Below, piece after piece: positions 22,111 to 32,903 of a DNA stretch of 64,000 nt. This stretch comes from Fistularia commersonii. Lineage: Eukaryota; Chordata; Actinopteri; Syngnathiformes; Fistulariidae. The stretch's first letter is position 1. Each line of letters opens with the position of its first letter. The notes under the pieces are model-generated. The model had not been told where the DNA came from, searched no databases, and was given only the letters and a program-made list of their open reading frames with translations. The stretch lies in the NCBI GenBank assembly GCA_037954325.1, contig JBBMNZ010000016.1:1612001-1676000 (forward strand), read 5' to 3'. Both the position numbers and the translations under genes were made by a program.

Positions 22111-22455
22111 TGCTTTGGGAGTTGGGAGTCGGAGACACAGAGGACTAGAACCGGAGGAGAGCAGCAACTCCTGGAGCAAACGACTCCACCAGGTCAGATG
22201 GAGATGATGGTCTGATGCCATTGGCTGCTCTACAGGTGAGAAGCAACGCCTCAGACACCGCGATGTCTCCGGGGAACATCTCGACAGAACGCTCCCTCAT
22301 GGCGTCCGTCTATGGCGGCGGAGGAAAATCACCCGATCCTTCCAGCGTGTTTGAGCTGGCAAACGCTCAGATCTTCGGAGATGATGGACCCTGGAGCAGG
22401 ACCTCCTAATCTTTGACAAATAAGCGGCATCACCTTCGACCGATACGTAGCCCGA

Positions 22456-22486
22456 CACACACAAACACACACACACACACACACAC
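22456..22486. repeat. (CA)n microsatellite
   Basis: CA tract with an AAA interruption. Confidence 0.9.
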
Positions 22487-22695
22487 CTTCAAGCAAGCAA
22501 ATACAGCTAGCGGTGACTTTGCTCCTGAATTAAAAGGACTCCAAATTAGCATAAATGAGCTCCTTCCTCCTCCTCTTCCTCCTCCTCTCCCATGTTCCTT
22601 CCCAGATCCATGTTTTATTCAACCTCCGGACGAGCCCCATTAGCAGGCCTAATTAACGCTCTCCCCTGTTCCCACCGTGGCTGCCAAGGGGCCGA

Positions 22696-23350
22696 CGGAG
22701 CGAGAGGAGGAGGAAGAGGAGCAGGAATGAAGAACAGAAGGAGGAGGAGGAAGAAGAGGAGGGAGAAGAATAGAAGGAATGAAGGAGAGGAGGAGGAGAT
22801 GGAAGTAGAAGAGGAAGAGAAGGAATGAAGAAGAGAAGGAGGATGAGGAAGAGGGAGAGAAGGAAGAGAAAAAGGAGGAAGAGGAGGAAGAAGAAGAAAA
22901 AGAGGAGGAAGAGAAGGAGGAGGAAGAGGAGAAGGAGGAAGAGGAGGAATGAAGAAGGGGAAGAAGAGTAGGGAGAAGAATGAGGAAGGGGGGAGGAGGA
23001 AGAGGAATAGAAGGAGGAATGAGGGAGAGGAATAGAAGGAGGAAGAGATGGAAGTAGAAGAAGAGGAAGAGAAGGGATGAAGAAGAGAAGGAGGATGAGG
23101 AAGCGAGAGGAGGAGGAAGAGAAAGAGGAGGAGGAAGACTAGGATGAGAAGGAAGAGAAGGGGGGATGAAGGAGGGGAAGGATGAGGAAGGGGAAGAGAA
23201 GGAAGAGAAAGAGGAGAAAGAGGAGGAGGAGGAGGAAGAGGAGGAATGAAGGAGGGGAGGGAGAAGGATGAGGAAGTAGAAGAAGAGGAAGAGAAGGAAT
23301 GATGAAGAGCAAGAGAAGGAAGAGGTGGAAGAAGAAAGGGAGGAGGTTGG
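22696..23350 (+). repeat. Polypurine (GGA/GAA)n tract, about 650 bp
   Basis: The strand is almost wholly A and G, in irregular gag, gga and gaa triplets, with only scattered T or C interruptions. It is preceded at 22558-22595 by a polypyrimidine stretch (ctcctcctcttcctcctcct). Open frames through it encode only low-complexity E/R/K or L/P/F repeats and are not genes. Confidence 0.9.
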
Positions 23351-23830
23351 GTTCCCTTTTGAGGAAGGAGGGAGCGACGTGTCGAATCAATGCTAATCTT
23401 TTACTTTTTAAATGCATCTGAACGCAGGAACATCATCCAGCGAGAAGATCGCTCAGCACCTCCACCATCGCCTGGGAAAGCAGGTCACGGTTGGTGGACC
23501 AGGTGGATTTCCCAGACAATCATATCAAATTCATGTTCAAAATATCATTTTAAATTTGAAGATGATGATAAAATCTCAAAAAAACATGTCAATAAATAAA
23601 AGGACTCAAATAGACATGGAGCATTTTTCTCAAAAGTAACCTTCAACCAGTTTTCTTTTAATAGCGATGTTTTGTCGCATGCAGAAATGTCATTTCATTT
23701 CCTCTAGTTGTTTATCGCGACACCTTTATACATTCAAAGCGTTTCTTGTCACGTGCACACTGTAGAAACGTGCTTCCCTGTGCAGTGAGCATAAGCATAT
23801 AGGCAAAATAAATAACCAGCTCTAAAAAAA
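23351..23830. other. Intron 4, no recognised feature
   Basis: AT-rich; nothing recognised. Confidence 0.35.
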
Positions 23831-23831
23831 A

Positions 23832-23943
23832 TTTCTATTGATCATTTTTGTGTGATTTTGTTGTCGGTGCATTGAATGATGTAAAAAATCAAGTATTTAA
23901 CAAATACATTCCCTTCATTCAGATCTAGGATGTGTTCCCTGCG
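23832..23943 (+). mobile_element. Tc1-like transposon, 3' end fragment
   Basis: The words gatcatttttgtgtgatttt, gttgtcggtgcattgaatg and ttcattcagatctaggatgt match the 3' flank of a Tc1-like fish element. The same words occur in inverse orientation at 43.3 kb, where the true terminus is kept. The terminus is missing here. Confidence 0.65.
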
Positions 23944-24167
23944 GTGTGTAATGCCGTGTTTATTCATTTGAAATGTCAAAAGTGTGTTTTCTTTACCTCC
24001 AAATGGCTCTTTACGTGCTAAAGTTTGGCAACCGCCGCTGCTGATGACAACCTGAAGAACCATCTGAGAAACCAGAAGCCGCTCAGCACGAGCCTGAATA
24101 TAATACCTCATCTATATGCTTCAAAAAGCGCTGCGTGTGCATGTGTGTTTGCTGCTGATATATAAAG

Positions 24168-24193
24168 AAAAAAAAAAAAAAAAAAAAAAAAAA
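24168..24193 (+). repeat. Poly(A) run
   Basis: 26 consecutive A. No recognised retrocopy lies immediately upstream. Confidence 0.9.
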
Positions 24194-24454
24194 TCAATAA
24201 CGCTGTGAGACCAGTGTTTAAGGTGATGAAAATCGACACGCAAGGCGGCGGCGAGGACGGAGGCTCGGGGAAGCCACGTCCAACAGATCCGCGTTCTGAC
24301 GGCGAAGCGTCAGCCGGCTCAGATCCACGGCTTCAGGAGGGATTCCTCATTTCTCCCGACGTCACATCGCAGCTGCTTAAATGGTGACGCTCCAGATGGA
24401 AACACCACGTCTGCTACCAAACACTGACTACATGGATGGATGTATGGACGGAGG

Positions 24455-24690
24455 ATCAACCAGTGTGTGGAAAGGTGGAGAAGTTTGGAGACGCCGAAGA
24501 GAAGACAGGATGTAGCAAAGATGGAGATGTGGAGGTTCCTCTCTTCACAAAGAAGTCCCATCAGAGGGACGGCGAATGGTAGATGTTCTGGACATGGACA
24601 GAGGAGGGATGGGGAAGATCTGGGAAGAAGGACGCTGAGGTTGGAGGAAGACCTGGGAGGAAGTTTGTGGAGAGGACAGGAGGGTAGATG
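24455..24690 (+). mobile_element. LINE-A fragment
   Basis: Contains gaggttcctctcttcac, a degenerate cggcgaatggtagatgttct, then gacatggacagaggaggga, gggaagatctggga and gctgaggttggaggaagacc. This is the uninverted relative of the segment that forms the hairpin in the composites. It lies about 170 bp beyond the donor of lrp8 exon 4. Confidence 0.65.
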
Positions 24691-24861
24691 GTCTGAAGGT
24701 AGCAGCCTGAAGGAGACGGAGGGGACATCTTGGTCTTATCACCATGTGTCCGGGTATGATCGTAGATGTTCACCTGAGCCGACCGGCCGACGAGAGAAAC
24801 CACCTCCAGAAGGTCCTTTTTCAAACTCCACGTTGGTATGACAGGTTAGAAGACTCCTTAC

Positions 24862-24990
24862 CTGCGGCGCACTGGTCCTCATCAGCGCCGTTCTCGCAGT
24901 CCCGCTCTCCGTCGCATCGCCATGACAACGAGACACATTTGCTGGCGGCCCCCCCGCAGTCGAACTTCTCGGGAGGACAGGTCTGCCGGC
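24862..24990 (-). CDS. lrp8: lrp8 exon 4: LDL-receptor class A repeat LA3
   Basis: The exon is 129 bp, or 43 codons, phase 1-1. The acceptor was placed at tcccccag before GCCGGC because this joins the split codon from exon 3 (A plus GC, serine) and keeps frame into RQTCPPEKFDCGG. The nearer AG at ggcag would break the frame. The donor is gtaagg. The repeat continues SKCVSLSWRCDGERDCENG and ends ADEDQC. It is slightly longer than the other LA repeats between cysteines 2 and 3 (GGAASKC), as in LA3 of LRP8 and VLDLR. The calcium box reads ADE instead of the usual SDE, which I associate with LRP8 LA3. A long pyrimidine-rich stretch on the transcribed strand (about 24991-25080) makes this a strong acceptor. 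LINE-A debris starts about 170 bp past the donor. Confidence 0.92.
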
Positions 24991-25265
24991 CTGGGGGAGG
25001 AGGACGGGGAAAAAGGTGAGAAAGGTGAGAAAAAAAAGATGGAGGGGTGGAGGAAAAATAGAGAGAGAGAGAAGGGACAGCAGGTCAATAAAACCGTTTT
25101 ATAACTTGGTTATCTCAACGATGACATCGATCTGCGCTCAAAGGACCGCAATTACAACAGATGGACGGCGCAGGAAGAGGAGGAGGAATGGAAGAAGGGG
25201 GAGAAGGAAGAGGAAGAAGAGGAGGAGGAAGAAGAGGAAGAGGAGGAGGAGGTGAAGAAGAGGAG
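24991..25265 (+). repeat. Purine-rich flank of exon 4 with GGA repeats
   Basis: Purine-rich on the plus strand, so pyrimidine-rich on the lrp8 sense strand. The part next to 24991 serves as the polypyrimidine tract of exon 4. The densest GGA/GAA part is 25168-25262. Confidence 0.75.
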
Positions 25266-25425
25266 GTCTGTCAGGTGGACGATCCTTTAAATCCCAGGAG
25301 GACAGGAGCATCCAGTTTGAGACAGAGAAAACACACCCGACCACCGATGTTTCCTGACAGCATCATGTATATATTTATAAACTTCACAGTTATTTTTAAA
25401 TTAAATATCAATGTTTTTAATTTTT

Positions 25426-25498
25426 AGGGTTAGAAGGAGAAAGTTAAATCGCTGTGGCAACCCCTGAAGGGAAAAGCCGAAAGGAGAACAAGAAGATG
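25426..25498 (+). mobile_element. LINE-A 3' end fragment
   Basis: Reads agggttagaaggagaaagtt, then cgctgtggcaacccctgaag, ggaaaagccgaaagg and an aagaagatg tail: the last 70 bp of LINE-A. Confidence 0.75.
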
Positions 25499-26825
25499 AT
25501 CAATGTTTTTTATTTCATATCCATTTATTTATGAATGTATCATACATTTGTTTTATTTCAAATGAATTTCTCCATTTTTATTTCTTGATATTTCTTTCTC
25601 TCTGGGGCATCTAGGATCACTTTTTTTAAACTTTTATCACTGATTACAAACCTAGACCTTTAATCCGCGGCACAATTTTAGAATGTATTCATATATTTTA
25701 TATTTTTTACAATACCGAAGTTTTTTTCCAGTATTATTTGATTTTTAAATATTTATTTTTTCAATCATTTTTATAGTAAAATAAGCATTTTCCAAGGAGG
25801 CCAAGCATCCTGGGCTCCGATCATCTTTTCAATATTCATAACACACTTGTGTTTTACGCCACGTCTTATTTTATCTCCGTTTTTCCTTTTCTTCAAAGAG
25901 TTTCTTCAAAGATGCAAACATGGTTCTTGTCCATTGAAAGGGAAACCATCGAAAATGATTTGTGAGCTCCGAGTAAATCGTGAGAAGAAAAAAAAGAGGA
26001 AAGTTGATTAACCTTAAAATGGATTAGGTTAGCATCAAGATGAGGGACGCTAATGATTGAAAAAGCCGAAGCCTGGAAACGATGATTCTCATATTTGGTA
26101 GTCTTTTTTTTTTTGTTTGTTTAAGCTAATTTCAAAAGCCCGCCGTTTCGGAGCACTCCGGAGGGAATCCGTCCGTCAAATCGGCAGTGAATCCTTTTTC
26201 CCCGAGCGAACGGCGACAAAGCCGCCGTCTCCCATCGCACACAAACAAACCGTAAAGCCCTGGGAGGCCATGAGAACGGCGCAGCACCGTGTCCGACCAC
26301 ACGCCATCAATTATACATATCTGACCACCGGCACGCACACACACTCCGCACGTGTGTGTGTGTGTGTTTGTGTGCTGCAACCACAGATCAATAACACCCT
26401 TGGGGACGCGCGCATTGCCATCTTATTCTCCAATTATTTTTCATCCCATATTTCCCCCCCGGTGTCCGCTCAGCAGCGCCCACAGAAGGGACCCGTCTAG
26501 AACCCGTCTCAGACCGGGACCGGGATCTCCTGTTGGGCCGCAAGCTTTCAGGACTGCGGAAAAGTGGCTACTTTCATTATATTTTTTCTATTTTGCAAGC
26601 AGTTGTGCAGAGTCCCTCCTGTACCAGATGTGATCTGAGTCACCCCTTCCTTCACACGTCACTCCTCTTCTACAGCGACATCATCTCCTTCACGTCTATC
26701 TCCTAAATGGATTTCCCAGCCTTGAAAGAAAGGAACCCCTCCACCCTCCAGCACCTGGCCCCGCTGCAAATCCCCTTTCAGAGCCATATCAGCACTGTGT
26801 GGCTATTACTGCCAGGGGGACTGAA
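25499..26825. other. Intron 3, AT-rich then mixed; no gene recognised
   Basis: AT-rich to about 26130, then mixed. A short TG tract lies at about 26347-26370. No exon, RNA or transposon was recognised. Confidence 0.4.
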
Positions 26826-26835
26826 GTGTGTGTGT

Positions 26836-26870
<35 letters not shown>
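26826..26870. repeat. (TG)n microsatellite
   Basis: TG tract with one TA interruption. A second, shorter tract lies at about 26980-27003. Confidence 0.92.
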
Positions 26871-26871
<1 letters not shown>

Positions 26872-27485
26872 CTCATCTGCACCAATGTGGTGAACAAACT
26901 AATGGCATCACGGTTGTGATCATGTGACAGAAAATGTCGAGCTAAAGGACCTCTGGCTTATTGTTCATGCCGTGCACAAGTGTGTGTGAGTGTGTGTGTG
27001 TGTGAGGAGGTCTGAGTCACAACTTATTTCCCTTCTTTTCAAAGGTTGTAAAGCTCGTGCGTAATAGGTGCAATGTTTCATGTGCCCTAATTGGGCTCCT
27101 AATCCGGGGAATCATGACTCAGTGTTTCGACTCCGAGGCCGATCGAAGGCCCATCTCTTCCACGTGGCTGCATATTTAAGTTATAATCCAAGGATCAACA
27201 CCCGTCTAATTTAATGCGATCACAACCCGGGGCCGGGGAACGGAATCGAATAAAATGAGTATGGCCGCGTTCTGGATTTTAGGATCAATCTTTGAATTTT
27301 GTAATTCTTACTCTAATCACTAATTGCATTTTTACCTCATCTGATTCCATCCGTTCGCCCGATTGTCAAAGTCATTTAAATACATGTGAAATATCAGGCC
27401 GTTGGGAGTCGAACGGAAATATTCCATGCAATCTAGGAGAAACTACCTCTGGGGGCTTTCACACACTTGTACAAAAAGAAATTAT
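26871..27485. other. Intron 3, no recognised feature
   Basis: Nothing recognised apart from the short TG tract. Confidence 0.35.
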
Positions 27486-27918
27486 CCATCCATCCATCCA
27501 TCCATCCATCCATCCATCCATCCATCCATCCATCCATCCATCATACATTCATACATCATTCATCCATCATCCATCCATCATCCATCCATCCAACCATCCA
27601 TTTATTCATTTGTCCATCAATCCATCCATACATACATACATCTAACCATCATCCATCCATCCATCCATCATCCATCCATACATCTACCCATCATCCATCT
27701 TTCCACCCATTCATCCATCAACTCATGCATTCATCATTTCATCCATCTATACATCCATCCATCTATCCATTCATCCATCATTCATCTACCCACCATCATC
27801 CATCCATCCATCCATCTATCCATCCACGTACCCATCATCCATCCATCCATCCATCCATCCATCCATCCATCCATCCATCCATCCATCCATCCATCCATCC
27901 ATCCATCCATCCATCCAT
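27486..27918. repeat. (ATCC)n tetranucleotide array, about 430 bp
   Basis: Pure (ATCC)n at both ends (27486-27541 and about 27838-27918). The centre is decayed, with attc, atac and atca variants. All long open frames here (IHPSIHPS repeats) are artefacts. The array abuts the tail side of a SINE at 27919. Confidence 0.95.
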
Positions 27919-28045
27919 CACACATCACATGGAGACATCCAACCGTTCATGCTCTCATTCTCAAATCTGGACAATTCAGGCTCTCCACTGAACCTTCTCC
28001 ATGTTTATGGAATGTGGGAGGAACCTGGAGATATACATCTAAGTG
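27919..28045 (-). repeat. tRNA-like SINE body, tail joined to the (ATCC)n array
   Basis: Family words: cacatggagacatccaaccg, caattcaggctctccactga and ggaatgtgggaggaacctgg. It points left, so its 3' tail position is where the (ATCC)n array lies. Confidence 0.68.
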
Positions 28046-28068
28046 TGTGTGTGTGTGTGTGTGTGTGT
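28043..28068. repeat. (TG)n microsatellite
   Basis: Pure tract of 13 units. Confidence 0.9.
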
Positions 28069-28319
28069 CCTTCCATCAACCTCATGCTCCTCCACCGAAG
28101 GCTCATAAAGGTTTTTCCACAGAGTGCATTCAATTCTAGGATATTTTCCACAGGAGATCTGAAGCTCTTGATGGATCCTGAAGCGTAGCTCCTTCATGGT
28201 GGATGTTCTCCTCCATTTCTAGAGTACTGCCATCACCTTGGAGGTGCTCCAAGCCCCCAAAGCAGCCAAAGTCTAGGATCTCATCTCTTTGGTTGGCTTG
28301 TGTACGTTGTAGCCTTCGT

Positions 28320-28561
28320 TGCAACCCTGCGGAACCTCTGGGTTCCACCGGGTTCCTCCCGCAGTCCAGACACATGCAGGAGACCCTGAATTGTCCAGAT
28401 GTGTGAATGAGAGGGTGAATGGCTGTATGTCTCTTTATGTGATTGACAGGTGACCCGTCCAATCATCGCCCGTCCAATCATTGCCCTATCACAGCTGATT
28501 TAGGCTCGGCCCCTGGCAAACCCAAGCGAATGAATGAATGAATGAATGAATGAATGAATGA
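28320..28561 (+). repeat. tRNA-like SINE with (GAAT)n tail
   Basis: On the plus strand: gggttcctcccgcagtccag, accctgaattgtccagatgt, tatgtgattgacaggtgac, atcacagctgatttaggctc, and then a (GAAT)n tail at 28530-28561. This opposite-strand copy confirms the direction of the family. An internal block (catcgcccgtccaatcatt) is duplicated. Confidence 0.75.
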
Positions 28562-29804
28562 AAGTTTACTTTTAGCTTTTCCTCAGAATAATTGGCAATA
28601 AATGTGATGCACTTCTTTTGGCTTATGTCCAATATTTATATATTAAGTTCTACTCCCATTTTCATATTTACGAGACTCAATATTGTGAGACAATCTGTGA
28701 CAATTTTAACGATTTGTTTTCAAATCTCAGCATATTTGACTTTTGCGCTGGTTTTCAGCGGCTCTGCAGGTCCCGGGGTTAGGAAAGGGGGTTTTGCTCA
28801 GGAGGGCTGTCGTTGGTCGTATTCCAAGGAGCTCACAAAAGAAAAGTGGAGTGAGTTTGTTATTCTAATCACATGGCCCGCCTAAGCGTCTATTATGAGG
28901 GGTATATGGGTCGGAGTGAGCAAAGCGCTATATGCTAATGAACTTTTGATTAACTACCTTCTTAATTTCCCCTCACAAGGAGGGAGGGGAACGCAGCGTT
29001 TGAGCTTGGCACCGCAAACACTCTCCAGCTGCCCGCCCGCCTCGCATCAAAGCTAGCCGCCCAGGTGATTGATTCAGACATCCCGTCACCCCGGAGGCTA
29101 ATGCTAAGATAATTTATTTATCATGAGTCCTGCGAATGAGGCTGGGAGGTAATATATGTAACCCTTGAGTCGCCGTCTGTCACGGGAAGACACAGCATCA
29201 AAACAAAAGCGCACGAGAGGAACATATACCGTCATACATCATGCGGAAAGGACAGCAGTGACACTTCTGGACGATTTACACCGTGCTAGCACTAAGGGTT
29301 ATTGTGGGCATGAATTTAAAACGCTTAAAGACACACAGAATTCCGTGGACAAGCCAGCGCCGACTGGCAGAGTTCCACGCTTCAACATCTCCTTAAGCAA
29401 ACGGCTGAAAAACAGGCCTCGTCATGCCAGTTCACCATCATGAATAATCAAATGTTCTCTCTTCCACAGAATATCAACTGGCGCTGCATGTGATCTCAAG
29501 CAAATGCAGGGTTTGATGAAGGCATTCCTCTTTTTTTACTTCATCGCATTACAGTTGCTCTGAAGCATAACGTCCTTCGAATTTAATAGCTAAACTCAAC
29601 CCGTAACCGACAGCAGAGGCTAAAGCGTCCTCGGAACAAACTTGGGGATTCACAAGACCAGTGCCAAGACAACGGAGGGCCACAGGTTGGTCTCGATGAT
29701 TAACATTCACTTTTGTTGCAAGTACTGTTGAACTGGATGAAGTGGTTTCGAGATGAACTGACCAAGAGACTATTTGAAATTCATGAAGTACCTTCCAGAA
29801 CCTG
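28562..29804. other. Intron 3, no recognised feature
   Basis: 1.2 kb with no recognised exon, RNA or repeat. Confidence 0.4.
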
Positions 29805-30545
29805 AATTCAGGATTTGGATTTTTTCACTTCAAGATGTTTCAGCCCTCATCTCAGAGGCTTCTGCAGGTCTAATGACCTGTGAGGAGTTTCCCAAAAAAG
29901 TGCCAGGGTTGTGGGCGGGTCTGGGTTATGGTGACTTGTTGTGTAAGTGGAAAAGTTGATGGGCAGAAGCCAGGTCTAAGGGGGTTGTTACACTAATGTT
30001 CATTGGAGACAAAAGAGCAGCTTTGCCTGGGTTTGTATGTGAAAAAGTGAAGCTAAACAAAGGAGTGCAACCTGCGGGATGTCATGGACTGAGGCTCATA
30101 TGGAAGTTACCGGAGGCTGGTTCCGGTGGTGGATCTTTCCTGGTTGTTTGGGGGGTGCAGAAGGTTCAGGTGTGTCTTGGTATTGATCCCATGGTATTGT
30201 GAAAGGTTTTGAAAGTTGCTCTCTTGTCCCAACGAACGACATCTCCATTAGCACAACAACCCCCTGAGACTGAGCTTCTGCCTATCAACTCTTCCATTTA
30301 CATTACGAGCACCATAAACCAGGTCTGCCCAAAACCCCGGCGGTTATATTCAGAAACTCCACACAGGTTATTAGAACTAAAGTAGCCTCTCAGATGTGGA
30401 CGGAAAGGTCTTCAAGTGAAGAAAGTCAAGTCCAGCTGCCACGACAAGAAGATGTTGACAAGAATTCACCATGACCTGGATGACTGAGAACCTCCACCGA
30501 CACCTTCCAGAGCTTGCTACCTGGAGGTGGACATTGTCCACTCTG
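29805..30545. repeat. Large foldback element with arms of about 220-240 bp
   Basis: The left arm (about 29810-30035) holds cacttcaagatgtttcagcc, tctcagaggcttctgcagg, gtctgggttatggtgac, gttgatgggcagaagcc and gggggttgttac. The right arm (about 30205-30440) is its reverse complement: acaaccccctgagac, gcttctgcctatcaactctt, gcaccataaaccaggtc, agcctctcagatg and gtcttcaagtgaag. About 170 bp separate them. A flank (30430-30545) carries the family words agctgccacgacaagaag and accatgacctggatgactga. No coding capacity was seen. The class is not assigned; a link to Penelope-like elements is only a suspicion. Confidence 0.78.
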
Positions 30546-31625
30546 CCATTTGTATATGTATTAATATGGTCCTTCAGCATTTTCCTACCATTTGGCAGGC
30601 TCTTCTGCCATCTGATCTCCATGTCTTCCCATCGTGGACGATCTCAAGGATGGCACTTGCAAATCACGTCTCTTCCTAAAGGCAATCGAGCCATCGTTCT
30701 TGGGCCGTCCCTCCCGCCTTCGCACAGGGTACTTCCTGGCCAAATGGCCATTCCACTATAAACCGACGGCCACACCTCTTCATTTCCGACAAGTGTCCAC
30801 TGATGACGATGCATGTCCACTGTTTGTCATGTTTGACCTGCAAGCCAATGTTCAGAGCCACATGGGGGCATCTAGGCTAACAACCCATGCTCAAATCTTT
30901 GGCTTCAAACAGACGGTAATGCTGCGCTTGACCCAAAACCTAGAGGTCTTTAAAATAAACAAAAAAAAAAAAAAAAAGAATCCTTAGTTTGAAGCAGAAA
31001 ATGAGGAATTCCTCACCCTGATACTGGAAAAAAAATGACTAATGTCACTCTAATACACAATAACTTTCTTTACAATGCCCCGCGTTGCATGGTCGATGAC
31101 TAAATTACAATCCTATTATTCTGTGAAAGCATGAAAGTCAAAAAAATACCAAAATCACACATAACTGATACCTAGAGGTGTGAAGAAGAGCGAATTTGAT
31201 TAGAAGCGTGAACTTCCATCTTACATGTGTTTGACAGATCATCAATTTAAATCAGAGCTATCGGGGGATCCATAGCAACTGATCGTCTGTGAAATGAAAG
31301 ATCATTAAATCCAGGCTCCAGCCGCGAGGTTACGCCTTACATGCGAAATGACGGTATAAAAACAGTAACGTTTATTTGCCCGAGTACTCCGCGCAGTAAA
31401 AACCGGGACATTGGTGGCACTCCAATCAATACGCTACCATGTAATGGACCGTCCGTGTGACTCAAGACCGTTAGCACAGGGACCATATAACACTTCGGCC
31501 ATTTAATCTCAGTCGATAAAAACGTATGACAAGCAATCGCTGCATCGCGTTCCACGAGATGGTGTTGATTTTTAGCCTCGGCGGGAAGATCAAGTGACGG
31601 CAGCCATGTAGATATGACCACAGAC
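30546..31625. other. Intron 3, no recognised feature
   Basis: Contains a poly(A) run at about 30960-30976. An open frame on the plus strand (30634-30987) is unrecognised. Confidence 0.35.
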
Positions 31626-31650
31626 GGGGGGGGGGGGGGGGGGGGGGGGG
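31626..31650 (+). repeat. Poly(G) run of 25
   Basis: 25 consecutive G. It could form a G-quadruplex, or could be a sequencing or assembly length artefact. Confidence 0.85.
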
Positions 31651-32903
31651 TGAGGAGAGTGAAGCTAAGAGATGGTGTAACATCGTGGCCTGAGAGCGAA
31701 CATATCAACGCAGGGACGAACTGGGACGGGCCAATTAGAGGCGGATACGAAGAGCCACTGGCTCGGAATCTGATCGAATTGGGTGCGCTTGTCACCCCAG
31801 GGTCTGCGGACGGGAGGCACGGCGCGCATCAAATCTGCGTTCGCTTTTATGAATCATACGCTCGCAGTTAAAACAACGTACAGAATAAGGCCAACAGTAA
31901 CTGCGGGCTGCTAACCTCCAGCGCTGCTGACACGGAAGCAGAATAGTCGCGTACTGTACGGGTTTGCATCAATTCGCCCGGACCCCCCCGGGTTATTTCA
32001 TCTAGGCGTAGTTGTGGGGGAGCACTGTGGTCACAACACTTGAACACATTTACAAATCTTTTAGATTTTCCCCTGCGGTGCTGCCATAAATTGCTAAACT
32101 GCATTTATGGCTCTTCTGAATTCAAGCCCTGGACTAAACGCCGCATAATGGCCGGCTTGGAAGGCTCTCTGCCATGTTTCTATACCACAAATGGACTACT
32201 AGACCTCAAGATGTAATGACTTTCAAAGTAGTCCAGCGCAGAGCCTACAGTTGGGGGCACAGATCATCTCTTTCCAGAAGCACGCTGATTGCTGCATGAA
32301 TGAGCGGAGCTCTTTGTAGCAGGAGAGAAAAGGCAGCAGAAAAAGAAGGGGGATCTCAGGCTTCTGGTATGCTACGATAATTCACACTGGATCAGATATA
32401 TGGAAGTGCCAATTATTTGGCTTGTAAGGACTTTGCCTGTCTCAAGGTTTGACGGGCTTCTGCAAGTGTTGCTGTCACACTGATGCTCATTAACCTTGTG
32501 CAAGAAGTGGCCTTTTTTGAAGACGTTTGTAAAGGGAACTTTAAAAGGTCAGTATGGCTCAATGTGTGGTGGTGTTGAGGGCTGAAGCTAAAATGTACAG
32601 AAAAAAAAAATGGGTCCGCTATGTAAAGTCCACTTCTTTTGTCCCCCTCAGATCTTTGGCTGGTCTGCAATTCAGGTTTCTGAGCAGAGAAAACTGTTAG
32701 ATTCGGATTTAAAATTCAAAAGTTCTTTATTTTCCACTTTCAAACTTGTCATCTTGACCAGAAGCAAAGTCAGACCGTAAATGGGAGGTATCACCTCCAG
32801 AAATGGAAGCAAAGATTTGAGAGGCCCACAAGACATGGTCACGGTACAATAAAACTCAAATTGGGAGTCAGTGCGGATTCTTTTTTGTGCACATTGTTCA
32901 AGG
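31651..32903. other. Intron 3, no recognised feature
   Basis: 1.25 kb, nothing recognised. Confidence 0.35.

Noticed and set aside
22592..25427. E/R/K-rich and L/P-rich frames
   Set aside because: They are translations of the polypurine tracts.
27486..27918. CRISPR-like regular repeats
   Set aside because: A tetranucleotide microsatellite in an animal genome; no spacers or cas genes.
27402..28139. Open frame of 245 codons, plus strand
   Set aside because: It is the translation of the (ATCC)n array (IHPS repeats) plus a SINE body; not a gene.
31337..31795. Minus-strand frame of 152 codons with a proline run
   Set aside because: The proline run is the poly(G) tract in reverse; the rest is unrecognised.
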